A stretch of 7,957 nucleotides of DNA from positions 1 to 7,957 of the forward strand of contig VSNH01000143.1 of the NCBI GenBank assembly GCA_009774215.1, written 5' to 3'. Both the position numbers and the translations under genes were made by a program. Under the pieces are notes generated by a model that saw nothing but the letters and a program-made list of their open reading frames with translations, did not search any database and was not told the origin of the DNA. The DNA comes from Lachnospiraceae bacterium (GTDB taxonomy: Bacteria; Bacillota; Clostridia; Lachnospirales; Lachnospiraceae). How positions within the stretch are numbered: position 1 is the stretch's first letter; every line of letters starts with the position of its first letter. This document shows, piece after piece, positions 1-6,421 of this stretch.

Positions 1-60
1 ACCTCGTGAAGACTGCCTCGTGAAGACCCTATGAAGGGATATCGCTATCCGGGTCTGCCG
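1..60. other. Window-edge sequence with a 12-base direct repeat and a hairpin
   Basis: CCTCGTGAAGAC occurs at 2-13 and again at 16-27. AGACCC (24-29) can pair with GGGTCT (51-56), and inside that GGATA (37-41) pairs with TATCC (46-50) around a TCGC loop, leaving a 7-base bulge. On the plus strand a frame ending at TGA 32-34 is open to the window edge, so this could be the last codons of a convergent gene. Ten codons are too few to recognise anything. The structure could equally belong to the 3' end of an RNA. Confidence 0.3.
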
Positions 61-66
61 TATCAG

Positions 67-104
67 AAAGGGCGCCGACATCCGCCGATGCCCGCGCCCT
101 TTTT
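67..104. terminator. Probable bidirectional intrinsic terminator after the operon
   Basis: AAAGGGCGC (67-75) pairs perfectly with GCGCCCTTT (94-102). One mismatch follows, then an inner stem of about 6 pairs that includes one wobble, with a 4-base loop at 83-86. Read on the plus strand it runs into TTTTT (100-104), a good terminator. Read on the minus strand it ends in TTTCT, a weaker U-tract, but it lies 9 bases past the stop codon of the last operon gene. It probably ends the minus-strand operon and also any convergent gene coming from the left. Confidence 0.75.
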
Positions 105-113
105 CCGCCCTAT

Positions 114-1802
114 TTAAAATACTTTCAGGTACTTCTCATACTCCTCATAGGTGACCGTCACCCAGCCCTCCTCATAATTAAATCCGATCTCCATGCCGTT
201 TGGCGTGTAGAAGACAATGATATCGTCGGACTTAAAATAATCCGTGATCTGCTGATCCGTCATGTAAGTGAGATAGGAAATTTCACCGTTCTGTTCATCG
301 CACTTCTGACGAAACTCCACGGAAAACGCATCGTCAACCGCAAGAATATCCTCATTGTCCAGAACAACCCCGTTTTTCATGTCAACGTTGATGCTTCTGA
401 GATAAACGCCGCCGTCCCTGTCGCTGTACATCTCTTCCCGCCAGGCAATGCTCAGTTTATCTTCGTCCATATAGGCCACATAGCCGGCCAGAGACGCCAC
501 GAAATAATTTTCCTCGCTCTCCTTGATATGTGACTCGTATTCCGACTCGAAAAGCGCCGTCATCTCATCCACTTCTTTGCGGATATCTTTATTGATCTTA
601 TCCAGATTCGGCACATTCTCCCCGGAAACAACAGGGATACTGGCTACAATAATGACGTTCTCATAATCGGATTCATAGTCATAATCCTCCAGCTCTACCT
701 GATAAGAGAGGTCGGATCGAATCTCGTTGTGCAGATCATAGTACCGGTCGTCGTATTCCGAATCTTCGGAATAGTCATAATCATAGCCATAATCATAGTC
801 GTAACCATATAAATCGTCATCACTGTAGAAATCGCTGTAATCATAGCCGTCGTCATAGTCATAATCGAAATCAAAATCGCCCTGGTCATCATGATAATTA
901 TAATCATAATCATCATCAAAGTCATACACGTCACGGCGCCTGTCATCCTTCTCTTTTTCTGATACCAAATTCACCGCCTTGCTTGCCAGGGCGAATACCG
1001 CCACCAGAAACAGCACGATAATGCCGATGACAATGCCGACGATCAAACCTGTATTCTGCTTTTTCTGCGGCATGGCATAGGGACTGTAAGGGTTATCGTA
1101 AGGCGGCTGTCCGCCAAAGGGAGGCTGCCCGCCGTAACCGCCGCCCTGCTGATTCCCATGAGGGGGCTGCCCGCCATAATTGCCATTTGGATTCCCGTAA
1201 GGGGACTGCGCGCCATAGACGCCCTGCTGATTTTGATTCCCGTAAGAGGGCTGTACACTATAATCGCCCTGCCTGCTCTGATTCCCGTAAGAGGGCTGTA
1301 CACTGTAATCGTCCTGCCTGCTCGGATTCCCGTAAGAGGGCTGTACGCTGTAATCGCCCTGCTGACTCGGATTCCCGTAAGAGGGCTGTACGCTGTAATC
1401 GCCCTGCTGGCTCGGATTCCCATAAGAAGACGGCGCACCGTAACCACCCGCCGGATTCCCGTATGGAGGCTGTACGCCGTAGCCGCCCTGTTGACTTTGG
1501 TTTCCGTAAGGGGGCTGCACGCCGAAACCGCCGGCCGGATTCCCGTATGGGGGCTGCACGCCGTAGCCGCTGTTTTGATTTCCGTAAGAAGGCTGGCTCT
1601 CTGCCTGACTCCCTGAGAAGAGGCCGTGCGTATCCGCCACAACTGCCGCGGTCTCTGTCTCCTCCGCGACAACGGACGGCTCCACCACCTCCGGCGCTGT
1701 ATAAATATCCTGACTGCTCTCGGAGGTATAGGGATCTATGTAAACGCCGTTCTCCCTGCCTTCCCCCTCCTGCAGTCCTTCCCGCTTATCCGATTCGCTC
1801 AT
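114..1802 (-). CDS. Repeat-rich single-pass membrane protein with a C-terminal DUF4163/DUF3298 (RsiV-like) domain
   Basis: 562 residues from the ATG at 1802, chosen because AAAAAGGAG lies 6 bases upstream; the longer GTG start at 1850 has no such site. Residues 71-232 are about twelve degenerate PPYGNPxxxGYGVQ-type repeats. Residues 252-273 are one strongly hydrophobic membrane segment preceded by PQKKQ. Residues 285-355 are dominated by Asp and Tyr. From about 364 to the end, alternating blocks (ENVIIVASIPVVSGENV, DGGVYLRSINVDMKNGVVL, VFYTPNGMEIGFNY, WVTVTYEEYEKYL) match the pattern of DUF4163/DUF3298 domains found outside the membrane in the anti-sigma factor RsiV and in PdaC. There is no signal peptide and only one cysteine. 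The likely topology is N-terminus inside, domain outside. A sensor or envelope-binding role is inference only. No sigma factor gene is adjacent, and the N-terminus does not look like an anti-sigma domain. Confidence 0.8.
   Translation of the reverse strand: MSESDKREGLQEGEGRENGVYIDPYTSESSQDIYTAPEVVEPSVVAEETETAAVVADTHGLFSGSQAESQPSYGNQNSGYGVQPPYGNPAGGFGVQPPYGNQSQQGGYGVQPPYGNPAGGYGAPSSYGNPSQQGDYSVQPSYGNPSQQGDYSVQPSYGNPSRQDDYSVQPSYGNQSRQGDYSVQPSYGNQNQQGVYGAQSPYGNPNGNYGGQPPHGNQQGGGYGGQPPFGGQPPYDNPYSPYAMPQKKQNTGLIVGIVIGIIVLFLVAVFALASKAVNLVSEKEKDDRRRDVYDFDDDYDYNYHDDQGDFDFDYDYDDGYDYSDFYSDDDLYGYDYDYGYDYDYSEDSEYDDRYYDLHNEIRSDLSYQVELEDYDYESDYENVIIVASIPVVSGENVPNLDKINKDIRKEVDEMTALFESEYESHIKESEENYFVASLAGYVAYMDEDKLSIAWREEMYSDRDGGVYLRSINVDMKNGVVLDNEDILAVDDAFSVEFRQKCDEQNGEISYLTYMTDQQITDYFKSDDIIVFYTPNGMEIGFNYEEGWVTVTYEEYEKYLKVF
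738..950 (-). repeat. Asp-Tyr-rich low-complexity tract in the membrane protein
   Basis: On the coding strand GAT/GAC and TAT/TAC codons alternate for about 70 codons (residues 285-355 of the ATG-start protein), giving runs such as DYDYGYDYDYSEDSEYDD. The tract joins the membrane segment to the folded C-terminal domain. It would be strongly negatively charged and aromatic, probably an extended stalk. Metal or cationic-polymer binding is conceivable, but nothing in the sequence shows it. Confidence 0.75.
1107..1592 (-). repeat. Tandem coding repeat, 39- and 45-base units
   Basis: About eleven full units and one partial unit encode 13-15-residue repeats around PxYGNP/Q...GxYxVQ. The five central units (1206-1430) are all exactly 45 bases and the most alike, for example PSYGNPSQQGDYSVQ followed by PSYGNPSRQDDYSVQ. 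This suggests recent expansion by slippage or unequal recombination. Outer units are 13-14 residues and more diverged. The frame is kept throughout. Copy number is likely to vary between strains. Confidence 0.9.
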
Positions 1803-1808
1803 TCTTCT

Positions 1809-1817
1809 CTCCTTTTT
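1809..1817 (-). promoter_or_regulatory. Strong Shine-Dalgarno site fixing the start of the membrane protein
   Basis: On the minus strand AAAAAGGAG is followed by AGAAGA and then the ATG at 1802-1800, an ideal spacing. This decides in favour of the ATG over the upstream in-frame GTG at 1850. Confidence 0.85.
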
Positions 1818-1881
1818 CGTATCTGTTCCGCTTCTTTTCGAAACCGACACAACATTTATTTCATATCACCCGTTATATTAT

Positions 1882-3153
1882 CTACTTCTCCTTGCCGCCG
1901 AAGGTCACTTCACTGTAATACTGCAAAATGCACTCCCGCATCAGGGACAGCGCCGCAGATACCGTACTCTCCCGAATCTTCTCGCGATTTCCGTTAAAAT
2001 GACACTCCTTCACGGTAATTCTCCCACACACATTGCATCCGATATACACCAGCCCCACCGGCTTTTCGGGCGTGCCGCCATCCGGCCCCGCAATGCCTGT
2101 CGTTGACACACTCACATCGGTTCTGGCAAGGATCGCCGCCGTCTTCGCCATCTCCCTGGCAATCTGTTCACTGACCGCGCCGTGCTTCATCAGGATATTT
2201 TTCTTGATGCCCAAAAGCTTTCGCTTGGATTTATTGGAATACGTCACATAGCCGGACTTAAACACCTCCGACACACCAGGCACATTGATCAGCCTGGCGG
2301 AGAGCATACCGCCCGTACAGGACTCCACCGTGCAGGCCGTCAGCTTGTTTGCCATAAGCAAATCCACCACGGCCTTCTCCAGCGTCACCTCGCTGTCCGT
2401 AGTGTAGACGTGATTGCCAAAACGCCCCTTCAGCTCTTTCACCATAGGCTTTACGAGCTTTTTCGCTTCCTTCTCGTCCTGCGCCGTGGCTGTCACCCGC
2501 AGATGCACCTCTCCTATTTTCGCGTAGGTCGCGATCGTGGGATTGCTCTGCGCGTCAACCAGATCCTCCACCATGCTCTCCGCTTTGCTCTCTCCCACGC
2601 CGCAGATTTTCACGGTCTGGGAATAGATCACCCCCGACGTAAGCCCGGCGAGATAAGGCATGATCGACCGCTCAAACATGGGAATCAGCTCCCCGGGCGG
2701 TCCCGGCATCAGCACCACGTGCTTCCCGTTCTCCGCCATAATAATACCAGGCGCGGTGCCGCCCGGATTTTCCACCACGGTACAGCCCTCCGGTACCATG
2801 GCCTGCTTCCAGTTATTCTCCGTAATCTCCAGATTCCTCTCCGCGAAGAACTGCCGAATCGCCTCCCTGGAAGGCTCGTGCAGATACAGCGCTTTCCCCA
2901 TCACCTTCGCCGCGGCTTCCTTGGTCAGATCATCCTGCGTGGGGCCTAAGCCCCCGGAAAGGAGAATGATATCCGCCCTGGTAAGCGCCAGACGAATAGT
3001 TTCCATCAGCCTCTCTTCATTGTCGCCCACCACATCCTGATGATAGCAGGAGAGTCCGAGTCCCGCGCATTTCTCCGCAAGGTAGGCGGCGTTTGTGTTC
3101 ACAATGTTGCCAAGCAGTATTTCTGTTCCGACCGCAATAATCTCAACTGTCAT
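1882..3153 (-). CDS. cinA: CinA: competence/damage-inducible protein with NMN deamidase domain
   Basis: 423 residues, the usual full two-domain CinA. The N-terminal MoCF-like COG1058 domain shows VGTEILLGN (7-15), SGGLGPTQDD (66-75) and MPGPPGE (149-155). The C-terminal PncC-type domain shows ESCTGG (277-282), GYVTYSN (301-307), TGIAGPDGGT (352-361) and NGNRE (387-391). In bacteria the C-terminal domain deamidates nicotinamide mononucleotide to nicotinate mononucleotide, a pyridine-nucleotide salvage step, and the N-terminal domain is linked to ADP-ribose pyrophosphatase activity. I prefer the ATG at 3153 because families begin MTVEIIAVGTE. Its GAGGG site is 11 bases away. A TTG at 3177 with AGGTG 7 bases upstream would add 8 residues and cannot be excluded. 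It follows pgsA, as in many Firmicutes, but recA does not come next. Confidence 0.95.
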   Translation of the reverse strand: MTVEIIAVGTEILLGNIVNTNAAYLAEKCAGLGLSCYHQDVVGDNEERLMETIRLALTRADIILLSGGLGPTQDDLTKEAAAKVMGKALYLHEPSREAIRQFFAERNLEITENNWKQAMVPEGCTVVENPGGTAPGIIMAENGKHVVLMPGPPGELIPMFERSIMPYLAGLTSGVIYSQTVKICGVGESKAESMVEDLVDAQSNPTIATYAKIGEVHLRVTATAQDEKEAKKLVKPMVKELKGRFGNHVYTTDSEVTLEKAVVDLLMANKLTACTVESCTGGMLSARLINVPGVSEVFKSGYVTYSNKSKRKLLGIKKNILMKHGAVSEQIAREMAKTAAILARTDVSVSTTGIAGPDGGTPEKPVGLVYIGCNVCGRITVKECHFNGNREKIRESTVSAALSLMRECILQYYSEVTFGGKEK

Positions 3154-3210
3154 AGTTTTATCATCCCTCTTCGCCAAAACATTACACCTGTTTTCATTAC
3201 ACGCTCTGTC

Positions 3211-3747
3211 TTACTTGTTGTTTTCCTTCATCACACTCTTGTTTTTCATCAGGTAATCCACAAGGGAAACCACCGTCAGCGCCAATGCCACCCACATGAT
3301 AATCTGCGTCACCAAGGTAAGCGGCTCAAGGTCTGCAATCATAAGGCAGATCATAAGCATCTGAAACACCGTCTTAAATTTCCCCCAGTAGCTGGCTGCG
3401 ATCACCACCCCGTTATCCGAGGCCACCAGCCGGAAGCCGCTGATAATAAACTCCCTCGCGATAATGATGATCACCACCCATGCCGGAATCCGCGCAAGCT
3501 CCACCAGACAGATCATCGCCGAGCAGACCAAAAGCTTATCCGCCAGCGGATCCATAAACTTGCCGAAATTCGTCACCAAATTGTATTTTCTGGCGATATG
3601 GCCGTCCAGAAAATCCGTCAGGCTGGCAATAATGAAAATCGCCAGCGCGATCCACTTATCGTAAGCCGTGATATCAAACAGTAGAAGCACCACAAAAAAA
3701 GGAATCAATATCACGCGAAAAATCGTTAATTTATTCGGCAGATTCAT
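3211..3747 (-). CDS. pgsA: CDP-diacylglycerol-glycerol-3-phosphate 3-phosphatidyltransferase
   Basis: 178 residues, a normal length. The CDP-alcohol phosphotransferase signature is complete: D45, D48-G49, A52-R53, G62, D66 and D70 (DFLDGHIAR...GKFMDPLAD), with the metal-binding aspartates present. Several hydrophobic segments (about 8-25, 31-43, 73-90 and near 130-165) fit an integral membrane enzyme. It makes phosphatidylglycerophosphate, the committed step to phosphatidylglycerol and cardiolipin. MNLPNKLTIFR at the start is typical of PgsA. Its first 17 bases overlap the end of rimO, with a GGAG site inside rimO, so translation of the two is probably coupled. Confidence 0.95.
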   Translation of the reverse strand: MNLPNKLTIFRVILIPFFVVLLLFDITAYDKWIALAIFIIASLTDFLDGHIARKYNLVTNFGKFMDPLADKLLVCSAMICLVELARIPAWVVIIIIAREFIISGFRLVASDNGVVIAASYWGKFKTVFQMLMICLMIADLEPLTLVTQIIMWVALALTVVSLVDYLMKNKSVMKENNK

Positions 3748-5074
3748 CTTCCAACTCTCCCATCAAATCATATTCGTTGGAACCTGTGATCCTGACCCGC
3801 ACAAAATCGCCGGTCATCAGTTCCCTTTCCGTCTGTACAAACAAATACCCGTCCACATCCGGCGCGTCCTTGTAGGTTCTCGCCACGTAGACGTCCTCGT
3901 CCGCCACTTTTCCCTCAATCATGGCCGTCACAAGGCGTCCTTCCATAGCGGCCGCAGCCTCAAAGGCAATTTCCTGCTGCAACGACATCAGCCCGTCGCA
4001 GCGCGCCTGCTTCACCTCGTCGGGAACCTGGTCCGGCATATCCGCCGCCGGCGTGTCCTCCTCCTGCGAGTAGGGAAAAACGCCCAGACGGTCAAAGGCC
4101 ATTTCATCCACAAAGTCAAGGAGCGTTTCGAAGTCTCTCTCCGTCTCCCCCGGAAATCCCGCAATCAGCGTGGTTCTCAGGCAGATATCCGGAATCTCGC
4201 ACCGCAATTTATTAACCATATTGGTCAACTCTCTTTGATCCGTCCGCCGTCCCATACGCTTTAAGATAGAATCGGAGGCGTGCTGAATCGGTATGTCGAG
4301 ATAATGACATATCTTCTCTTCCTTCCGGATAACCTGAATCAGCGCGTCATCTATCTCCTCGGGATAACAGTAAAGAATCCTGATCCACACAAGCCCCTCT
4401 ATCCGGCAGAGCCGCTCCAAAAGCTCCGGCAGCGCCTTATGCCCGTAGAGATCCCGCCCGTAGACCGTCGTCTCCTGAGCCACCAGAATCAGTTCCTTCA
4501 CGCCCTGATCCGCCAGCTCCTGCGCCTCCCGCAGCAGGCTTTCCATGGGAACGCTCCTGTACGGGCCACGCACCTTTGGAATGATGCAGTAGGTGCAATG
4601 TTTATCGCAGCCTTCCGCGATCTTGAGGTAAGCGAAATGGCCGCCCGTGGTCAGGATTCGCTTCTTATCCGTAAGCGGCTTTTCATCAAGACTATGGTAG
4701 CAGTCCTGCGCTTTCCCCGCAAATGCAGCATCCAGAGCCATCGGCAGCTCCTCTATGGCGGTGGTGCCGATCACGGCGTCCACCTCTTCAATCTCTTTCC
4801 GAATCTCTTCCTGATATCTCTGCGCCAGACAACCTGTCACAACGAGCGCTTTTACCCGCCCGCTTTTTTTCAGTTCCGCCATCTGCAGAATCGTGTTGAC
4901 GCTCTCTTCCTTGGCATCCCCGATGAAACAGCAGGTGTTCACCACCACGGCGTCCGCCTCGTTCTCGTCGTCCGTAAAGCAGTAGCCGCTGTCCGCCAGC
5001 ATACCGAGCATCCTCTCGGAGTCCACCAGATTTTTATCACATCCCAAAGACTGGAACAGTACCTTTTTCTCCAT
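3731..5074 (-). CDS. rimO: Ribosomal protein S12 methylthiotransferase RimO
   Basis: 447 residues. The N-terminal UPF0004/MTTase domain carries three cluster-ligand cysteines (C12 in SLGCDKN, C48 in NTCCF, C82 in TGCLAQRY). The radical SAM motif C156-x3-C160-x2-C163 (GCDKHCTYC) binds the second 4Fe-4S cluster. A TRAM domain forms roughly residues 380-443. The family adds a methylthio group to the conserved aspartate of ribosomal protein S12. The opening MEKKVLFQSLGCDKN distinguishes RimO from the tRNA-modifying MiaB and MtaB relatives. No strong ribosome binding site is visible before the ATG. It begins 17 bases after rpoZ, so it may rely on coupling. Confidence 0.95.
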   Translation of the reverse strand: MEKKVLFQSLGCDKNLVDSERMLGMLADSGYCFTDDENEADAVVVNTCCFIGDAKEESVNTILQMAELKKSGRVKALVVTGCLAQRYQEEIRKEIEEVDAVIGTTAIEELPMALDAAFAGKAQDCYHSLDEKPLTDKKRILTTGGHFAYLKIAEGCDKHCTYCIIPKVRGPYRSVPMESLLREAQELADQGVKELILVAQETTVYGRDLYGHKALPELLERLCRIEGLVWIRILYCYPEEIDDALIQVIRKEEKICHYLDIPIQHASDSILKRMGRRTDQRELTNMVNKLRCEIPDICLRTTLIAGFPGETERDFETLLDFVDEMAFDRLGVFPYSQEEDTPAADMPDQVPDEVKQARCDGLMSLQQEIAFEAAAAMEGRLVTAMIEGKVADEDVYVARTYKDAPDVDGYLFVQTERELMTGDFVRVRITGSNEYDLMGELEDESAE

Positions 5075-5091
5075 ATAGTAAATACCCGGCC

Positions 5092-5439
5092 TTACTCGCC
5101 GTCAGGGGCATCGGCCTCCTGTGCCTCTTCCGTCTCCTGTGTCTCTGCGCTTTCCTGCGTTTCAGCAGCTTCCGTTTCTGCGGTGGGAACCTCCTCCGTC
5201 TCCTCCTCGGACTCGTCGGTCAGAATCCGTATTTTCCCCTCGTTCAATTCCTCCACAGCCACGGATAAAGGTTTTTTACCTCTGCCGTCCACCAGCTCGT
5301 CATCCCCGGCGATAATCTGTCTCGCCCTCTTGGATGTGGCCATCACGATGGAATAGCGGCTGCTCACTACCGGGTCTTCCCCCTCTTCCACACCGCTGTT
5401 TACTACCTTAATCAAATCTGCATAAGATGGATGTAACAT
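5092..5439 (-). CDS. rpoZ: DNA-directed RNA polymerase omega subunit with an acidic C-terminal extension
   Basis: 115 residues. The conserved omega core occupies about the first 73 and shows SSRYSIVMATSKRARQI (27-42) and KKPLSVAVEELNEGKI (55-70). Omega binds the beta-prime C-terminus and helps assemble RNA polymerase. After residue 74 the protein continues as a tail of about 40 residues rich in Glu, Thr, Ala and Gln, with near-repeats such as AETQE and ETEEAQE, probably disordered. Many omega proteins end soon after the core. AGGAG lies 5 bases before the ATG, a strong start. It follows gmk after an 86-base spacer with two hairpins and precedes rimO by 17 bases. The gmk-rpoZ pairing is common in bacteria. 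Confidence 0.95.
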   Translation of the reverse strand: MLHPSYADLIKVVNSGVEEGEDPVVSSRYSIVMATSKRARQIIAGDDELVDGRGKKPLSVAVEELNEGKIRILTDESEEETEEVPTAETEAAETQESAETQETEEAQEADAPDGE

Positions 5440-5477
5440 AGATTCTCCTCATTTCTGCGCTGCTTTCTGCGCATCAT

Positions 5478-5514
5478 CGGGTTTGTGACAAGCAGCGCGC
5501 GGTCACAAATCCCG
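5478..5514 (-). promoter_or_regulatory. Strong hairpin in the gmk-rpoZ spacer, without a U-tract
   Basis: On the transcribed strand CGGG-A-TTTGTGAC pairs with GTCACAAA-CCCG: 12 pairs with a single bulged A and a 12-base loop (5490-5501). No U-run follows, so it is unlikely to be a simple intrinsic terminator. RNA processing, mRNA stabilisation or control of rpoZ translation are possible. Between it and the rpoZ start the transcript carries GCGCAGAAA twice, 3 bases apart. Confidence 0.65.
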
Positions 5515-5515
5515 C

Positions 5516-5538
5516 GATTGAAAATTTAATTTTCAATC
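5516..5538. repeat. Perfect 10-base inverted repeat centred on the gmk stop codon
   Basis: GATTGAAAAT (5516-5525) and ATTTTCAATC (5529-5538) are exact reverse complements. The three bases between them are the gmk TAA stop codon. In the RNA this gives an AU-rich hairpin with the stop codon in the loop, one base away from the next hairpin. It may protect the gmk 3' end. Confidence 0.75.
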
Positions 5539-6161
5539 TGTTTTCCTTCCAATTCTCCCCTCATTTTCTCTATGAACTCTTCATTCCGCGCGGGCGCGTG
5601 ATGCGCCGCGGCGATAATTCCATGAAGCTCTTTCACACATGTCTCCAAATCGTCATTGATCACAATATAATCATATTTCTCTATCCCCTCGGCCTCTTTC
5701 GCCGCACGGCAGAGCCTTTTTTGAATCACATCCTCCGTCTCCGTCCCCCGCCCTGAAAGCCTACGGCGAAGCTCCGCAGCGTCCGGCGTCGAGACGAACA
5801 CCAGAAGCGCGTCTGGGTACTGTGCCTTAATCTTAAGCGCTCCCTGGATTTCAATCTCCAAAATCACATCCCGGCCCTCAGCCAGTTTCTGCTCCACATA
5901 ATCCCGGGGCGTCCCATAGTAATTGCCGCAGTATTCCGCATGTTCGATCAACGCATGCTCCGCAATCCGCTTCTCAAACTGTTCCCTGGACATGAAAAAA
6001 TATTCCCTGCCATCCGTTTCGCCCGCGCGCGGCGTCCTGGTGGTGGCCGAAATAGACAGCGCGTAACCGTCGTACTCCTCCACCAGCCGCTTCATCAAAG
6101 TTCCCTTGCCCGCCCCCGAAAATCCGGAGACAACAATCAATATCCCCTGTCTATTCTTCAT
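5526..6161 (-). CDS. gmk: Guanylate kinase
   Basis: 211 residues from the ATG at 6161, close to the usual 200-210. The P-loop GFSGAGKGT is at 13-21, the GMP-binding region SATTRTPRAGETDGREYFF at 38-56, followed by ILEIEIQGALKIK and the lid-type segment RRLSGRGTETEDVIQKRL. It phosphorylates GMP (and dGMP) to GDP with ATP, in the cytosol. The Pro common in the P-loop (GPSGAGKG) is Phe here. An alternative ATG at 6173 adds four residues. GAGG directly abuts that codon and sits 12 bases before the chosen one, so neither start has an ideal site; I chose the one nearer the conserved domain. The gene overlaps the end of remA, implying coupled translation. Confidence 0.95.
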   Translation of the reverse strand: MKNRQGILIVVSGFSGAGKGTLMKRLVEEYDGYALSISATTRTPRAGETDGREYFFMSREQFEKRIAEHALIEHAEYCGNYYGTPRDYVEQKLAEGRDVILEIEIQGALKIKAQYPDALLVFVSTPDAAELRRRLSGRGTETEDVIQKRLCRAAKEAEGIEKYDYIVINDDLETCVKELHGIIAAAHHAPARNEEFIEKMRGELEGKQIEN

Positions 6162-6411
6162 CTGTCTGCCCATCCTCAGTCTGTGCCCTGCCCGCTATGG
6201 TTTCCGGGAGAAGCGCCGAGAGCACGATCTGACTGTTTTCCATCACCAACACCGCCTTGGTCTTGCGACCCTGCGTGGCATCGATCGCCATCCCCGTCTC
6301 TTTCGCCTTCTGCACCATGCGCTTCACCGGCGCGGAATCGGGGCTGACAATGGCGATAATCTTCCCTGTGTTCACCACATTGCCAAAGCCTATATGAATT
6401 AGTTTACCCAT
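6151..6411 (-). CDS. remA: RemA family (DUF370) extracellular-matrix regulator
   Basis: 86 residues, the usual size. It matches the family along its length: GKLIHIGFGNVV, IIAIVSPDSAPVKR, IDATQGRKTKAVLVM and LSALLPETIA. In Bacillus subtilis RemA is a DNA-binding protein that activates biofilm matrix and osmoprotection genes; the Arg/Lys-containing centre fits nucleic-acid binding. I chose the ATG at 6411 rather than the GTG one codon earlier because AGGGA sits 7 bases upstream. That site overlaps the yicC stop codon. The yicC-remA-gmk-rpoZ order is typical of Firmicutes. The function in this organism is inferred from the family. Confidence 0.95.
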   Translation of the reverse strand: MGKLIHIGFGNVVNTGKIIAIVSPDSAPVKRMVQKAKETGMAIDATQGRKTKAVLVMENSQIVLSALLPETIAGRAQTEDGQTDEE

Positions 6412-6421
6412 CACAGCGTCC

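Noticed and set aside
1206..1430. Regularly spaced repeats that might suggest CRISPR
   Set aside because: The units are contiguous with no unique spacers, they encode an in-frame protein repeat, and no cas genes are present.
1872..1888. AT-rich GATAATATAA just after the cinA stop as a separate promoter for the membrane protein
   Set aside because: The -10-like sequence has no convincing -35 partner at the right distance, so an independent promoter is not supported, though not excluded.
1043..1918. Long alternative frames on both strands over the repeat array (1043-1672 minus, 1158-1616 and 1187-1918 plus)
   Set aside because: A 45- or 39-base tandem repeat keeps all frames open by periodicity. 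The products are Arg-rich repeats without a start site, while the chosen frame has a strong ribosome binding site, a membrane helix and a recognisable C-terminal domain.
2182..2949. 255-codon plus-strand frame opposite cinA, and similar frames opposite rimO (4280-5356), pgsA (3040-3684) and yicC (6776-7351)
   Set aside because: These are antisense shadows of clearly conserved genes. Their His/Arg/Pro-rich translations show no family motifs.
5478..5514. Intrinsic terminator between gmk and rpoZ
   Set aside because: The stem is strong, but no U-run follows it on either strand.
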